A stretch of DNA of 39,052 nt from Chthonomonadaceae bacterium (GTDB taxonomy: Bacteria > Armatimonadota > Chthonomonadetes > Chthonomonadales > Chthonomonadaceae): the NCBI GenBank assembly GCA_027450145.1, contig DAIDKH010000014.1:26002-65053 (forward strand), written 5' to 3'. The notes below the pieces were generated by a model. The model searched no databases. It was not told where the DNA came from and saw only the letters and a list, made by a program, of their open reading frames with translations. The position numbers and the translations under genes are program-made. Within the stretch, counting starts at the first letter, position 1, and each line of letters starts with the position of its first letter. Below are positions 17,943 through 26,461 of the stretch, piece by piece.

Positions 17943-19022
17943 CTAGCGGCGGGGTGTGGTGCACGTATCACGCATCTTGAGTTGGGGCTGTACCACCCGC
18001 TCATCAGATGCATTCGGCAACCCGTCCATCATTGAAACGAGCATCTCAACCGCCAGCTCACCCAGTTCATACCTGGGGTGTTGTACAGTAGTAAGGGCTG
18101 GCTGGATACTTGTCGACTCCGATATGTCATCGTATCCACAGATCGACAACTCCTGTGGAACGTTAATACCCACCTGCTTACATCGTGCAAGTAGGTGCAT
18201 CGCCCGGTAATCAGAGGTGGCAAATATGGCTTCTGGCCGATTTGTCAGCCCCATCAGCTCGTCAAGCGCGTTCCAGTCTTCATCCTGTAATACGCCGTTT
18301 GTCCGCTTTACCAACGCTGGGTCCAATTCGATGCCCGCTTCCTTACAGGCGCGCACATATCCATCGAACCTTGGGCGCGACCATTCCGTGTCATTGCGGC
18401 CCACGTACGCTATACGCTTATGTCCCAATTGAACCAGATAGTTCGTTGCGACGTAAGCTCCCCGCTCCATGTCCACTCTAACAGAAGGGTAACCGGCGCC
18501 AGGCGCATTGACAAGAACACATGGGCTGCGTTGACTCTCCGCCAGTTGCAGGCCCTGCATGTACTCATTCCAAGACATCGCCAGGACGACGTACCCTGTG
18601 CTTGCATCTGCAGGTGGGACGTTATGAAACCCACTCATCGAAATCTGCTCGAGCCGACAGCCATGCTGTTTCGCCCCGCTCACAATACCCAGCATTATTT
18701 CCAACACCTCGTGGTATGTCTCGATGGCGCTGTACTGCCGTTCCACGTCAGCTACAAGCAGGGTCCTCACGGTATACTCGGTTAGCCGCTTGGTTACAAT
18801 CGTTCCGCGGCCCTTACCGCGCTTCTTCAGCACGAAACCCGCGTGGGCCAACTCGTCCAATGCTTTACGTACAGGAGCCTCGCTTACTCCGTACAGTTTA
18901 CAAAGGTCTGGCAGTGCTGGAATAGCCTCAAGATATCGAAATTCACCGGTGTTTATCTTCTGCAGAATGTCATCGTAAATTCGTTGGTGAAGCGTCTCCT
19001 TGCTAAGGTTGGCCAGCCTCAT
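17943..19022 (-). CDS. GntR-family regulator with LacI-type ligand-binding domain (AraR-like)
   Basis: A 359-residue transcription factor. The start ATG 19022 has AGAGG 8 nt upstream; codons further upstream to 19106 run through the promoter and are unlikely to be translated. Residues about 7-75 are a GntR winged helix-turn-helix (LHQRIYDDILQKINTGEF, YGVSEAPVRKALDELAHAGF, KRGKGRGTIV). From about 85 onward it has a periplasmic-binding-protein-like sugar-sensing domain of LacI type (NYLVQLGHKRIAYVGRN, EAIFATSDYRAMHLL, LSICGYDDISESTSIQPALT, TTVQHPRYELGELAVEML). This arrangement is that of AraR of Bacillus. It heads an operon with a pseudopilin, a lipoprotein and a DUF3472 protein and likely controls them in response to a sugar. 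A palindrome in its own promoter points to autoregulation. Confidence 0.92.
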   Translation of the reverse strand: MRLANLSKETLHQRIYDDILQKINTGEFRYLEAIPALPDLCKLYGVSEAPVRKALDELAHAGFVLKKRGKGRGTIVTKRLTEYTVRTLLVADVERQYSAIETYHEVLEIMLGIVSGAKQHGCRLEQISMSGFHNVPPADASTGYVVLAMSWNEYMQGLQLAESQRSPCVLVNAPGAGYPSVRVDMERGAYVATNYLVQLGHKRIAYVGRNDTEWSRPRFDGYVRACKEAGIELDPALVKRTNGVLQDEDWNALDELMGLTNRPEAIFATSDYRAMHLLARCKQVGINVPQELSICGYDDISESTSIQPALTTVQHPRYELGELAVEMLVSMMDGLPNASDERVVQPQLKMRDTCTTPRR

Positions 19023-19038
19023 TGCAATGCCTCTTTCA

Positions 19039-19056
19039 TAAAGTGTATACACTTTA
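19039..19056. promoter_or_regulatory. Putative operator: 18-bp perfect palindrome over the -10 box
   Basis: TAAAGTGTATACACTTTA is identical on both strands. It covers the -10 box and predicted start site of the regulator operon. Its length, AT-rich flanks and TGTATACA core suit a dimeric winged-helix regulator of the GntR family. The encoded protein is the obvious candidate, giving autorepression. Binding is inferred. Confidence 0.75.
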
Positions 19057-19079
19057 ACACAAACACTGTCCTGTGTCAA
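19051..19079 (-). promoter_or_regulatory. Sigma-70-type promoter of the GntR-regulator operon
   Basis: On the minus strand, TTGACA (19079-19074) and TAAAGT (19056-19051) are separated by exactly 17 bp. The -35 box is consensus and the -10 box matches 4 of 6. The predicted transcript starts about 20 nt before the regulator ATG. The -10 box is part of an 18-bp palindrome. Confidence 0.8.
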
Positions 19080-19400
19080 GCAATTTCTTTGACTAATATA
19101 TGCCAACTTACCAGCCAGTAGCTACACTGGCTGCCGTACGCCGACTGGCGATAAGCTTTTGACAGATTTACGGCCACAAGTGATATGGCAGCACCGGGCG
19201 GTCTTCGCATTAAACTCCTCTACCAATAAATTATGCTGGCTTTCAATAAAAACAGTGAACAACCACGGCTGTTTGCAGTCTGTTAAATCGCAGTTCGGTT
19301 ATAACCAAAACTTCCAAATCTGGTGAATTAATTGGACCGAGCTCGCAAATTACAATGTGGGATATTCGCCTTAGAAAAGGCCGTAGCAGGAGAAACGATT

Positions 19401-19751
19401 ATGCGATCAAATACCAAAAAAGTGCTTTCTCTCGTTTGTGTTACAGGCGCGGTCGGCGCACTGGTTTTTAGCTCTGTGGCGAGCAGCCATGCGCAGCAGA
19501 CCTTTGGTTACCGAGCGGGTGGGTCTGTGGTAGTCGCAAGCGCACCGAATTTACGGCGCGAGCATCATGAGTTCAAACGGCACGGCGAAAGGCACCCACG
19601 TATTGTCCACGCTATTCGCGCACTCAATGTGGCCATTAAAAATCTGAGGGCTGGAGATCACGACTTGCAGGGTTATCGAGTGAAGGCTCTGGAGAACGCC
19701 GAGGCCGCCCTTTCTAATGCTCGCATGGCTCTAAAGGCAGATTACAAGTAG
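19401..19751 (+). CDS. Small secreted helical protein of unknown function
   Basis: A 116-residue protein. The start is ATG 19401, with AGGAG 9 nt upstream; an in-frame start at 19332 has no such site. A signal peptide is clear (KKVLSLVCVTGAVGALVFSS, cleavage near SHA-QQ). The mature part has a basic His-rich stretch (RREHHEFKRHGERH) and then a predicted helical pair: PRIVHAIRALNVAIKNLRAG and GYRVKALENAEAALSNARMAL. The 'HP.I..AI..L..A...L' plus 'G.r..AL...d.A..' pattern recalls small exported proteins I have seen in Acidobacteria and Proteobacteria, none with a known role. It is one of the few plus-strand genes, stands alone, and ends in its own terminator. Confidence 0.8.
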   Translation: MRSNTKKVLSLVCVTGAVGALVFSSVASSHAQQTFGYRAGGSVVVASAPNLRREHHEFKRHGERHPRIVHAIRALNVAIKNLRAGDHDLQGYRVKALENAEAALSNARMALKADYK

Positions 19752-19778
19752 GCGCTGTTTTCACCTAGTCCGGTACCA

Positions 19779-19828
19779 TAAGAGCGAGAGTCACGTGCTA
19801 TGACGCTCGCTCTTAGTTATTTTGGTTT
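19779..19828 (+). terminator. Rho-independent terminator after the small secreted protein
   Basis: Long hairpin: TAAGAGCGAG (19779-19788) pairs with CTCGCTCTTA (19806-19815). An inner GTCA/TGAC pairing follows after a single mismatch, with a 7-nt loop. GTTATTTTGGTTT follows on the plus strand. It lies between convergent genes. Confidence 0.87.
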
Positions 19829-19839
19829 AGCGGCTACGT

Positions 19840-20637
19840 CTAGCCGGCCTCTTCTCTCGGTACATATTCACGAACAGAAAAGACTGCTAACGACGCCGTA
19901 AGAGAAACAACAATAACAGTTATCAGCACAGTCCAGGCAACAGTATGAGTAATCGTGTATGTAGAACTTGATGAAGCAAGCAGCAAACCCGCAGCGCCGT
20001 TTGGCTGAGCAGAAGTAGAGTCTAAATTATGCGGCGCCAGTATGTGAACATAACTCATTAACGACATCAGTTTGAAGTTTCCTGGCAACTGGGGTATTAG
20101 GCTCTCCCACAGAAAGCCATAGAGCAGGCCCACGACCAGAGGAACTAACGCTTTGCCCGTTAAAGCGGCTAGGAACAGAAATATACCGCTGTACGCCAGT
20201 GCGGCCACCGGCAATATGAGCAGATCCCTCCCCAGGTGAACCTCACCAAAATGGTGAACCCCAACGGTTACCAATGCTAAGCCAATAATAGCTATCCAAG
20301 CTGCAGAGGTCGCCATTAAAGAGGCCGCAAGAAATCTGGCAAGCAATATTCGCCACCGCGACACGGGCCGAGTGAGAAGATACACGATCGTGCGCTGTTC
20401 CAATTCCTGCGTTAACGCGCCTGTCGCGAATAACACGGCCAAAATCACCATGACAAATCCAAATACCATGGTGCCGGCGAGGTTATTGTAGACCCAAGTA
20501 CGGCTTTCAGGATGAAGATACCTGCAAATTACGAAGGCCAGAACTGGAACCAGCAGCGTGAATGCGCCAACCCAAAATAGCCGACGAGCTCTCACCAGGT
20601 CTCGTAATGCTGTCCTGAATAGCAACAGATCAATCAT
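19840..20637 (-). CDS. ABC-2 type transporter permease (second pair)
   Basis: A 265-residue integral membrane protein with about six hydrophobic segments. The first follows RARRLFWVGAFTLLVPVLAF. The segment ATGALTQELEQRTIVYLLTRPVSRWRILLARFL is typical of ABC-2 permeases related to the NosY/Ccm-like group, in which ELEQRT..YLLT(R/K)P precedes a membrane helix. The start ATG 20637 lies 11 bp after the stop of its ATPase partner. It is the last gene of a five-gene operon. Exported substrate unknown. Confidence 0.9.
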   Translation of the reverse strand: MIDLLLFRTALRDLVRARRLFWVGAFTLLVPVLAFVICRYLHPESRTWVYNNLAGTMVFGFVMVILAVLFATGALTQELEQRTIVYLLTRPVSRWRILLARFLAASLMATSAAWIAIIGLALVTVGVHHFGEVHLGRDLLILPVAALAYSGIFLFLAALTGKALVPLVVGLLYGFLWESLIPQLPGNFKLMSLMSYVHILAPHNLDSTSAQPNGAAGLLLASSSSTYTITHTVAWTVLITVIVVSLTASLAVFSVREYVPREEAG

Positions 20638-20648
20638 TATCGCCTACC

Positions 20649-21569
20649 TTAACTATGGACCAAATAGTTGAAAACGGCCTCCAGATTGTTATCAGGCGAA
20701 TGGAAGGCGGTAATCTCAAGGTCGTTGTGTTCCGCAATACCTGGCAAATCCGCGTAGAACCTGTCAGGATGGGGGGTCTCGATTTCTACGAGCCCCGCGT
20801 TAGCCCTGTCAATACGGACGCTTACAACGCTGTCCATTCCAGCGAGAGTCTGCGCAAGCTGTCTCGCTTTTCCGCACTCGAGCTGAACTTTATGAGGGTG
20901 CTTGTCTATAAGTGCCCTAATGGTGTAGATGTCACCTTGTGCAAGAAGTCGTCCTTTATGCAACAGGAGGATGTTGCGGGTAAGATGCTCGACCTCATGC
21001 AGGATGTGACTCGATATGACGATGCACTTGCCAGCAGCTGCATGTTCGATGAGAATATTGCCAATATCGCGCCTACCCACTGGGTCCAGGCCGTTAAGTG
21101 GCTCATCAAGGATCAATACCTCCGGATCGTGTACAATAGCCTGTGCTACTTTAACACGCTGGCGCATCCCCTTACTGTAACCACCCATCTTCCGATCTGC
21201 AGCAGCAGTTATGGCGACTTTTTCTAGTGCTGCGGCTACCCTAGAGTTACGTTCAGGGCCAGGAATTCCGGCAAGCGCAGCCATAAATGTCACAAATTGC
21301 CGGCCAGTCTGCTCCTCATAAGCACTTTCCAGCTCTGGAACGTAACCCAGGCGTTTATAGACGGCAGAGTTGGCGAAAGGTGCGAGGTTTAAAACCCGTA
21401 CATTACCGGTCGTGGTGCGTATCTGCCCCGTCACTAATTTGAGTAGCGTCGATTTTCCGGCGCCGTTTGGTCCCAAAAGCGCCGTGATGCCTTTACCAAC
21501 GCTGCAGGAAACGTCGTTAAGAGCAACTACCTGCCCGTACCAACGCGAAGCCCGCTCTAGAGTAATCAT
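20649..21569 (-). CDS. ABC transporter ATP-binding protein (second pair)
   Basis: A 306-residue cytoplasmic ATPase. Walker A GPNGAGKST is at 33-41, the signature is YSKGMRQRVKVAQA, and Walker B is VLILDEPLNGLDP with the switch His in ISSHILHEVEH. About 90 C-terminal residues follow the core, as in the CcmA/NosF-like ATPases that serve ABC-2 permeases. Its ATG overlaps the stop of the upstream permease by 4 bp, and the downstream permease follows by 11 bp, so the set is translated together. It probably energises the permease at 19840-20637, or a heteromeric exporter with both pairs. Confidence 0.95.
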   Translation of the reverse strand: MITLERASRWYGQVVALNDVSCSVGKGITALLGPNGAGKSTLLKLVTGQIRTTTGNVRVLNLAPFANSAVYKRLGYVPELESAYEEQTGRQFVTFMAALAGIPGPERNSRVAAALEKVAITAAADRKMGGYSKGMRQRVKVAQAIVHDPEVLILDEPLNGLDPVGRRDIGNILIEHAAAGKCIVISSHILHEVEHLTRNILLLHKGRLLAQGDIYTIRALIDKHPHKVQLECGKARQLAQTLAGMDSVVSVRIDRANAGLVEIETPHPDRFYADLPGIAEHNDLEITAFHSPDNNLEAVFNYLVHS

Positions 21570-22516
21570 CCCCGCACCACCTCCACAGCATGAATCTTTG
21601 CGCGCGCAGCTGCGATGGAAATAACTACCAGAACAGTAGCGACAGACAACGAGAAGCTGAGCGGAGGAGCGCCAACTGGCATCTCGCTAGAATATCCAAA
21701 CACCCGGTGCCTGAGAGTTACGTTAAAGGCACGCTGAGCAATGGCATCAATGATGCCAGGAATAGAGGCGTGTCGCACCATTAGGATGACGTGCGCCTGA
21801 TGAGCAAACATGGCCAGCGCGAGGATATTGGCAATAATACCGGTGACAATGTACAGACTAGCAAAAAGCGCGCCCGCGGTGAAAGACGACCGCGACCAGG
21901 CCGAAATTCCGGTCATTAAGGCACTCAAAACCACCGATGGCACAAGCGCAGCCAGACAAATCTGTAAGAGTAGCCAATGGGTACTGGCGAAGAACCCGCT
22001 GCTGGAATAGGCAGCCACCATAATCATGTACAAGATGAGTGACGGTATCACGGCAACGGCGAAAATGGTTAACATAAGCCCAACCCACTTACCTAACAGG
22101 TAATCGGTACGTGTGATTGGCTTAGAGAGATAAACCATGAGAGCGTTTACTCGTTGATCGCCTGCTATCGACCCAGCGCCCAGCAACATGCATATTCCCA
22201 TCAGGCAGTAGGCGTTTAGGTTACCGTTCATCGCACTAAAAAATGGCAGGACGTAATTCACGTGGCTCGGCGCTTTCATGAGCGTCGACACATTCTCCTC
22301 GAGATAAAACTGGAGCGCATGAAAGATATAACTAAGCACACAGACTGCCGACAACACCCAAAAGCCCTGTGATCGTCGGGCCTTTCTAATGGTGTACAAC
22401 GCGACAACCCACCACCTGACGGCCCTAGTTCGTAAGGGCCCGTTGTATGTGCGGTAGCTTAGATCTGCGATCGGTGAGGCAGTAGCCCCAACGGGTGGTG
22501 GTACGGGATTAGTCAC
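21566..22516 (-). CDS. ABC-2 type transporter permease (first pair)
   Basis: A 316-residue membrane protein with about six hydrophobic segments (for example AVCVLSYIFHALQFYL, GLMLTIFAVAVIPSLILYMI, SFTAGALFASLYIVTGIIANIL). It contains GDQRVNALMVYLSKPITRTDYLLGKWVG, the same positional motif as the companion permease. The start is GTG 22516, whose GTGA overlaps the stop of the ATPase before it by 4 bp. About 35 N-terminal residues precede the first basic/hydrophobic block. It is similar in plan but not close in sequence to the permease at 19840-20637. Confidence 0.9.
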   Translation of the reverse strand: MTNPVPPPVGATASPIADLSYRTYNGPLRTRAVRWWVVALYTIRKARRSQGFWVLSAVCVLSYIFHALQFYLEENVSTLMKAPSHVNYVLPFFSAMNGNLNAYCLMGICMLLGAGSIAGDQRVNALMVYLSKPITRTDYLLGKWVGLMLTIFAVAVIPSLILYMIMVAAYSSSGFFASTHWLLLQICLAALVPSVVLSALMTGISAWSRSSFTAGALFASLYIVTGIIANILALAMFAHQAHVILMVRHASIPGIIDAIAQRAFNVTLRHRVFGYSSEMPVGAPPLSFSLSVATVLVVISIAAARAKIHAVEVVRG

Positions 22517-23442
22517 GCTGCGTTCTCCTGATCTATAGCTGCAAGGAAGACATCCTCCATGGATCGCTGCACAGGGCGGAAACCGCGAAGCTGAGTATCG
22601 CTTTCTGCTGCTGCCTGGAACAATACAGTCGACTGACGTCCTTGTACGTTCTGCATATCAATATGTAAAATTGATCCCACGTCCTGCAGAATTCGAGCAC
22701 CTCTGGCTTCCATCGCCCTTGCAAAGGCCGGACAGGGCTCTCGAAGTTCAACCTCGACGTGATACCCTCCCACACTTCGCAAGGAGTCGATGTCCCCGCT
22801 CGTAGCAACCTTCCCACCCCGCATGACAATAGCGTAGTCGCACACGCGCTCGATATCCGGCATTAAGTGAGACGACACTATGACGCTGACACCCTTGCCA
22901 TGAGAGATATCTTTGATGAGTGCGAGCATTTCCTCACGGCCGCGTGGGTCTAGGCCATTTGTCGGTTCATCCAGAAGCAGCAGTCCCGGTCCATGCACTA
23001 GCGCCTGTGCAAGCTTGATGCGCTGCAACATTCCAGTACTGTATGTCTCCACTTGCCGATATCGCGCCTCCCCAAGGCCGCAATACTCAAGAACTTCGTG
23101 TGCACGCCCAATTGCAAGAGAAGCTGGCATTCCGGCAAGTTCCCCGGTGTATGCAACGTAAGTCACGGCATTGATGCCTGGTATGTGGCAGTCCAGTTCA
23201 GGCATCAGGCCCACTTTCTGACGTATCGCAAGGCCGCTAGTGGCAATATCCAGGCCAAGAACTTTGCCTGTGCCGCTTGCAGGGGGAACAAAGCCCAGTA
23301 GGCACTTAATCAGTGTAGTTTTGCCAGCTCCATTCGGTCCCAACAAGCCAACGCAGCCGTCGGGAATTTCAAACGTGACGTTGTCTACGGCAATCCGTGA
23401 ACCATACTTCACGGTTAGGTTATTTACGTTGATTGTTGACAT
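22513..23442 (-). CDS. ABC transporter ATP-binding protein (first pair)
   Basis: A 309-residue ATPase. The ATG at 23442 (MSTINVNNLTVKYGS) is preferred to the upstream frame start at 23469 because AAGG lies 6 nt before it and the usual ABC N-terminus begins there. Walker A is GPNGAGKTT, the signature YSTGMLQRIKLAQALVHGP and Walker B LLLLDEPTNGLDPRGREEM, with His in VSSHLMPDIERV. The C-terminal extension fits drug- or lipid-type ABC-2 exporters. It lies 51 bp downstream of the LarA-like gene and overlaps its permease partner by 4 bp. Confidence 0.95.
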   Translation of the reverse strand: MSTINVNNLTVKYGSRIAVDNVTFEIPDGCVGLLGPNGAGKTTLIKCLLGFVPPASGTGKVLGLDIATSGLAIRQKVGLMPELDCHIPGINAVTYVAYTGELAGMPASLAIGRAHEVLEYCGLGEARYRQVETYSTGMLQRIKLAQALVHGPGLLLLDEPTNGLDPRGREEMLALIKDISHGKGVSVIVSSHLMPDIERVCDYAIVMRGGKVATSGDIDSLRSVGGYHVEVELREPCPAFARAMEARGARILQDVGSILHIDMQNVQGRQSTVLFQAAAESDTQLRGFRPVQRSMEDVFLAAIDQENAA

Positions 23443-23493
23443 GGTAACCTTCGAGGTAATCAGCACCACTACGATCGTATCGTTAGGCCGGTT

Positions 23494-24819
23494 TCAGGGA
23501 TTTAGCGGCTTCGAACAGTCGATGACGTGGGCAGATTTCTCCAGCGACAGTTGACGATTTGCTTGAGCTTCCAAGAGAAGCGCAGCACTCACTTCCATAA
23601 CGGTAGTTCTAGCCGTATTGCGGATACGGACCATTCGAACATCTGCCGCATCCTTGCGTCCACACGTCGCGATTGCAGTACGCACGCACGAATCGGCATC
23701 GGGCAGTACAAGAGGCAGTCTCGCTCGAAGAACACCACCCTCGCCACTAGTTCGTGCGTTAATGAACGTAGCGCCAAAATCTGTTTTACCCACGAGCTTT
23801 TCCGTGGTGATGTCTGCAAGACCGACAGAGGAAGCGTTTCCGTGAGATTCGTCCGTCAGATCTAAGACTGCAACGACGCGCACCCGCGGACCGTCCCAAG
23901 CTGCTTCATCAAGCGACGGCATCTGCAGCCTCCCAATTACGTGTGTATCCATCCCCGTACCGCTGATGTTTTTGCCCATTTCATCGATAATCAGTACATC
24001 GATGTCTTTAAATGGAAGTGATGGCGCTAACAACCGCGCGCGCTGCAGAAGCGATACCTCGGGTTCTCGTCCAACGTAGGAGGCAGCCAGCCCGTGTACT
24101 TCGCAAGTGTAGCCTTCCGGGTTTTCAATGAGCGCAATACCGCCGAGTAACGGCAGATTGGCCGCTTGAAACCGAGCTACGCGCGGAAGCAGATCTGCAA
24201 GACCGGCTGCTCCATAGCGGTGAATAGCCTCAGCGCCAAAGCGCTTTCCCAGGCCTATTGCCGCCATCTTGCCGATACCACTCTCCAACACTCCAGAAAA
24301 ATCGGTATGTGGCTTGATCCTGTTGATTAGCAGGATTGCATCTGCCTTAAAGGCGTTCCTATCGCAATAGACGGGAAATCCCTCGTAGGGTCCGGCATCC
24401 ACGCCGCTCAAAGCACCGACCATCTCCACATCCATCGTCGCGCGTATGCTGCAACCTACGTTCTCTTCGGTAATGTGATAATCTCGCAGCAGGCTTGCCT
24501 GCCCCTCGGCAGTCGCCCCTCCATGGCTGCCCATCGCAGGAATTACGAACGGATTATAGCCCGCTTTGGCAAGCTCGCTAATCACGGTGCGCACAACGGT
24601 TAGCAGATTGTCGAGCCCGCGACTACCCACGCCTACTGCAATCTCTGCACCAGCCGGGAGAGACTTTTCTCGAAGCAGGTGCGAAACCGCAGCAGCCACT
24701 CGCTCTTCAACTTCGGTAGTGGAGAGTGAAGGCGCCTCATGGTGTTGGGTAACACGCCAAACCTCCGGTAGTGGTACATCCGGGTAGACGAATATGTCTG
24801 TTGGCAAATTCAATAGCAT
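23494..24819 (-). CDS. LarA-like (DUF2088, lactate-racemase-domain) protein
   Basis: A 441-residue cytoplasmic protein of the lactate-racemase-like superfamily. Diagnostic stretches are AVGVGSRGLDNLLTVVRTV, PFVIPAMGSHGGATAEGQ, ILLINRIKPHTDFSG, and LESGIGKMAAIGLGKRFGAE. LarA proper racemises lactate with a nickel-pincer cofactor, but the PAMGSHGGAT group is a divergent branch mostly of unknown activity. I cannot map the LarA catalytic His/Lys set with confidence, and no larB, larC or larE cofactor gene is in the window. The start is ATG 24819, with AAGGTGG about 10 nt upstream. It heads an operon with two ABC-2 transporter pairs, suggesting that it makes or modifies a 2-hydroxy-acid or sugar-acid linked to export. 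Confidence 0.82.
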   Translation of the reverse strand: MLLNLPTDIFVYPDVPLPEVWRVTQHHEAPSLSTTEVEERVAAAVSHLLREKSLPAGAEIAVGVGSRGLDNLLTVVRTVISELAKAGYNPFVIPAMGSHGGATAEGQASLLRDYHITEENVGCSIRATMDVEMVGALSGVDAGPYEGFPVYCDRNAFKADAILLINRIKPHTDFSGVLESGIGKMAAIGLGKRFGAEAIHRYGAAGLADLLPRVARFQAANLPLLGGIALIENPEGYTCEVHGLAASYVGREPEVSLLQRARLLAPSLPFKDIDVLIIDEMGKNISGTGMDTHVIGRLQMPSLDEAAWDGPRVRVVAVLDLTDESHGNASSVGLADITTEKLVGKTDFGATFINARTSGEGGVLRARLPLVLPDADSCVRTAIATCGRKDAADVRMVRIRNTARTTVMEVSAALLLEAQANRQLSLEKSAHVIDCSKPLNP

Positions 24820-25007
24820 AACGATATGGCCACCTTAGCTGGCGCACTACCGCCTGTTTGGCGATGCATGCGTCCATTCGAGTTTTTCTTCTACTACCAG
24901 GTAATACTACCACGATAAATGCTGCCACAGACTTTTGAAGGACAGCAGGCACGCCACCACAATAGTCGGCTATGGAAATACAGTTGGGACGACCTAAATC
25001 GTAAGCT

Positions 25008-26375
25008 CTAGTGAACCTCGCTCGGCAGAACAAGGACGAGCGGATGGTCACTTAATACAAGCTTCACCGTACGAACACTGGACAGAGTTTGTATAGGGGT
25101 TACGCCCACTGTTGAGTCATAAATGCGTACTCGCTTAGCGGTTTTCCCAAAGTGAATAGTAATATGATCTTGCCCTTGCAGTCGTTCGTCCCAAACCACC
25201 AGGCACATTTCACCATTCCGCTTTTCAAGAAGTAAATCGTGTACAGTAGCAGGTTGTCCAATGACGGAATACGCCAAGGACTCAGGTGGCCGGTTGCCAT
25301 CGGAGTCTGCAAGTATGGTGGTAAGGTTGTGCAGGTACGTTGCAGACAAGCGCGGCGTATAGTTCGGACGATAAAAGCCAAACTTCTGATTACCGGCCTC
25401 GTCTACCCTGTCGCGAAGCAAGTAAACGGCAGTGTAGCTCCAGCCGCGCTTAAACTGGTCTAGATACATGGAGAGCAGATTAAGTGCCTGAATTCTCGGC
25501 GTGACTGCGCCCCCTATTACGCAACCTGTCTCGGTAGTCACGCGTGGAAGTCTGTCAAGAGCACGACCTGAATAGCCGGCGTAATGGTGGGCCCAAGTCA
25601 GACCATACTCGCCATATAGTCCATCTACCTTGCACGCAGACGAGGGATCCGCCGCATTCCAGGTTTTATTGTCCTCTAACCCCGGCGAATTTGGGTGATA
25701 AATATAGTTGTGTACGTTGGCATCATCCGCAAATTCAGTGCCGGTTGGCAGAATACAGCCAGCACCGGGAGGTATCTTCAGGTACTGCAACCCCACATTT
25801 GGCGACTCCGCACCGCCTTCTGAGATCGACCATACCGGGTACTTCTTCAGTATTGGGTCTGCCTTCACGGCTTGGTAAAGGTCACGCTGAAAGTCGGCCA
25901 CGGGTAACCACGAATACTTACCGCCGCCTTGTTTGCCATTGTATGTAATCGCCCAGTTGTTCGGCTCGTTGGGGCCCTCAAATGCAAGTAATGCACCAGC
26001 AGTCGCAAGAGTCCGCGCTGTAGTCAGCAACTTCGTAAGTTCCGTGTTGCCGCTACCTGGAGACCAGCTAAACTTTACACCCGTGGCACGGTGCAGCGCA
26101 ATCAGGTCGGCCACGGAGACGTTGCCTTCAATACCAGATCTAAACCACCTAATGCCAAGGTACTTTGCACATTTTTCGGTTTGCTGGAGGTTCTCTCCGC
26201 GCGCTGCTATCGATGAGTTCACTCCCAAAGAGTTGAGAAATGCGGAGGCGGCTATTGGATGCGAGGCCCACGCCGACACTGGCACTACGCCTGTAAGTAC
26301 GAGAGACACTACCGCAGATTTGGGGATGTTTCGCATCAGTCTTCGGTTTCTCGCCCGCCGCTTTAATCTCATCAT
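25008..26375 (-). CDS. Secreted clan GH-A glycoside hydrolase-like protein
   Basis: A 455-residue exported protein. The start is ATG 26375 (GAGGG 5 nt upstream); the basic N-terminus leads into a signal peptide (SAVVSLVLTGVVPVSAWA). ATG 26336 is an alternative start giving a more usual signal. The TIM-barrel part contains LGIRWFRSGIEGN, a probable acid/base Glu in AFEGPNEPNNW and a probable nucleophile Glu in VTTETGCVIG, in the GH5/GH39-like arrangement. A small beta C-terminal domain (LVVWDERLQGQDHITIHFG ... LVLSDHPLVLVLP) is typical of such enzymes. It follows the WbsX-like gene by 86 bp and precedes the LarA operon by 188 bp. Substrate unknown. Confidence 0.83.
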   Translation of the reverse strand: MMRLKRRARNRRLMRNIPKSAVVSLVLTGVVPVSAWASHPIAASAFLNSLGVNSSIAARGENLQQTEKCAKYLGIRWFRSGIEGNVSVADLIALHRATGVKFSWSPGSGNTELTKLLTTARTLATAGALLAFEGPNEPNNWAITYNGKQGGGKYSWLPVADFQRDLYQAVKADPILKKYPVWSISEGGAESPNVGLQYLKIPPGAGCILPTGTEFADDANVHNYIYHPNSPGLEDNKTWNAADPSSACKVDGLYGEYGLTWAHHYAGYSGRALDRLPRVTTETGCVIGGAVTPRIQALNLLSMYLDQFKRGWSYTAVYLLRDRVDEAGNQKFGFYRPNYTPRLSATYLHNLTTILADSDGNRPPESLAYSVIGQPATVHDLLLEKRNGEMCLVVWDERLQGQDHITIHFGKTAKRVRIYDSTVGVTPIQTLSSVRTVKLVLSDHPLVLVLPSEVH

Positions 26376-26461
26376 AGTTTCCCTCGCTTCCTAACGTCCT
26401 GTCACTTGTAAGTAACTAACTTACTGCACCACCCATCTCTAACCGGTGTCTCTGCGTATCT

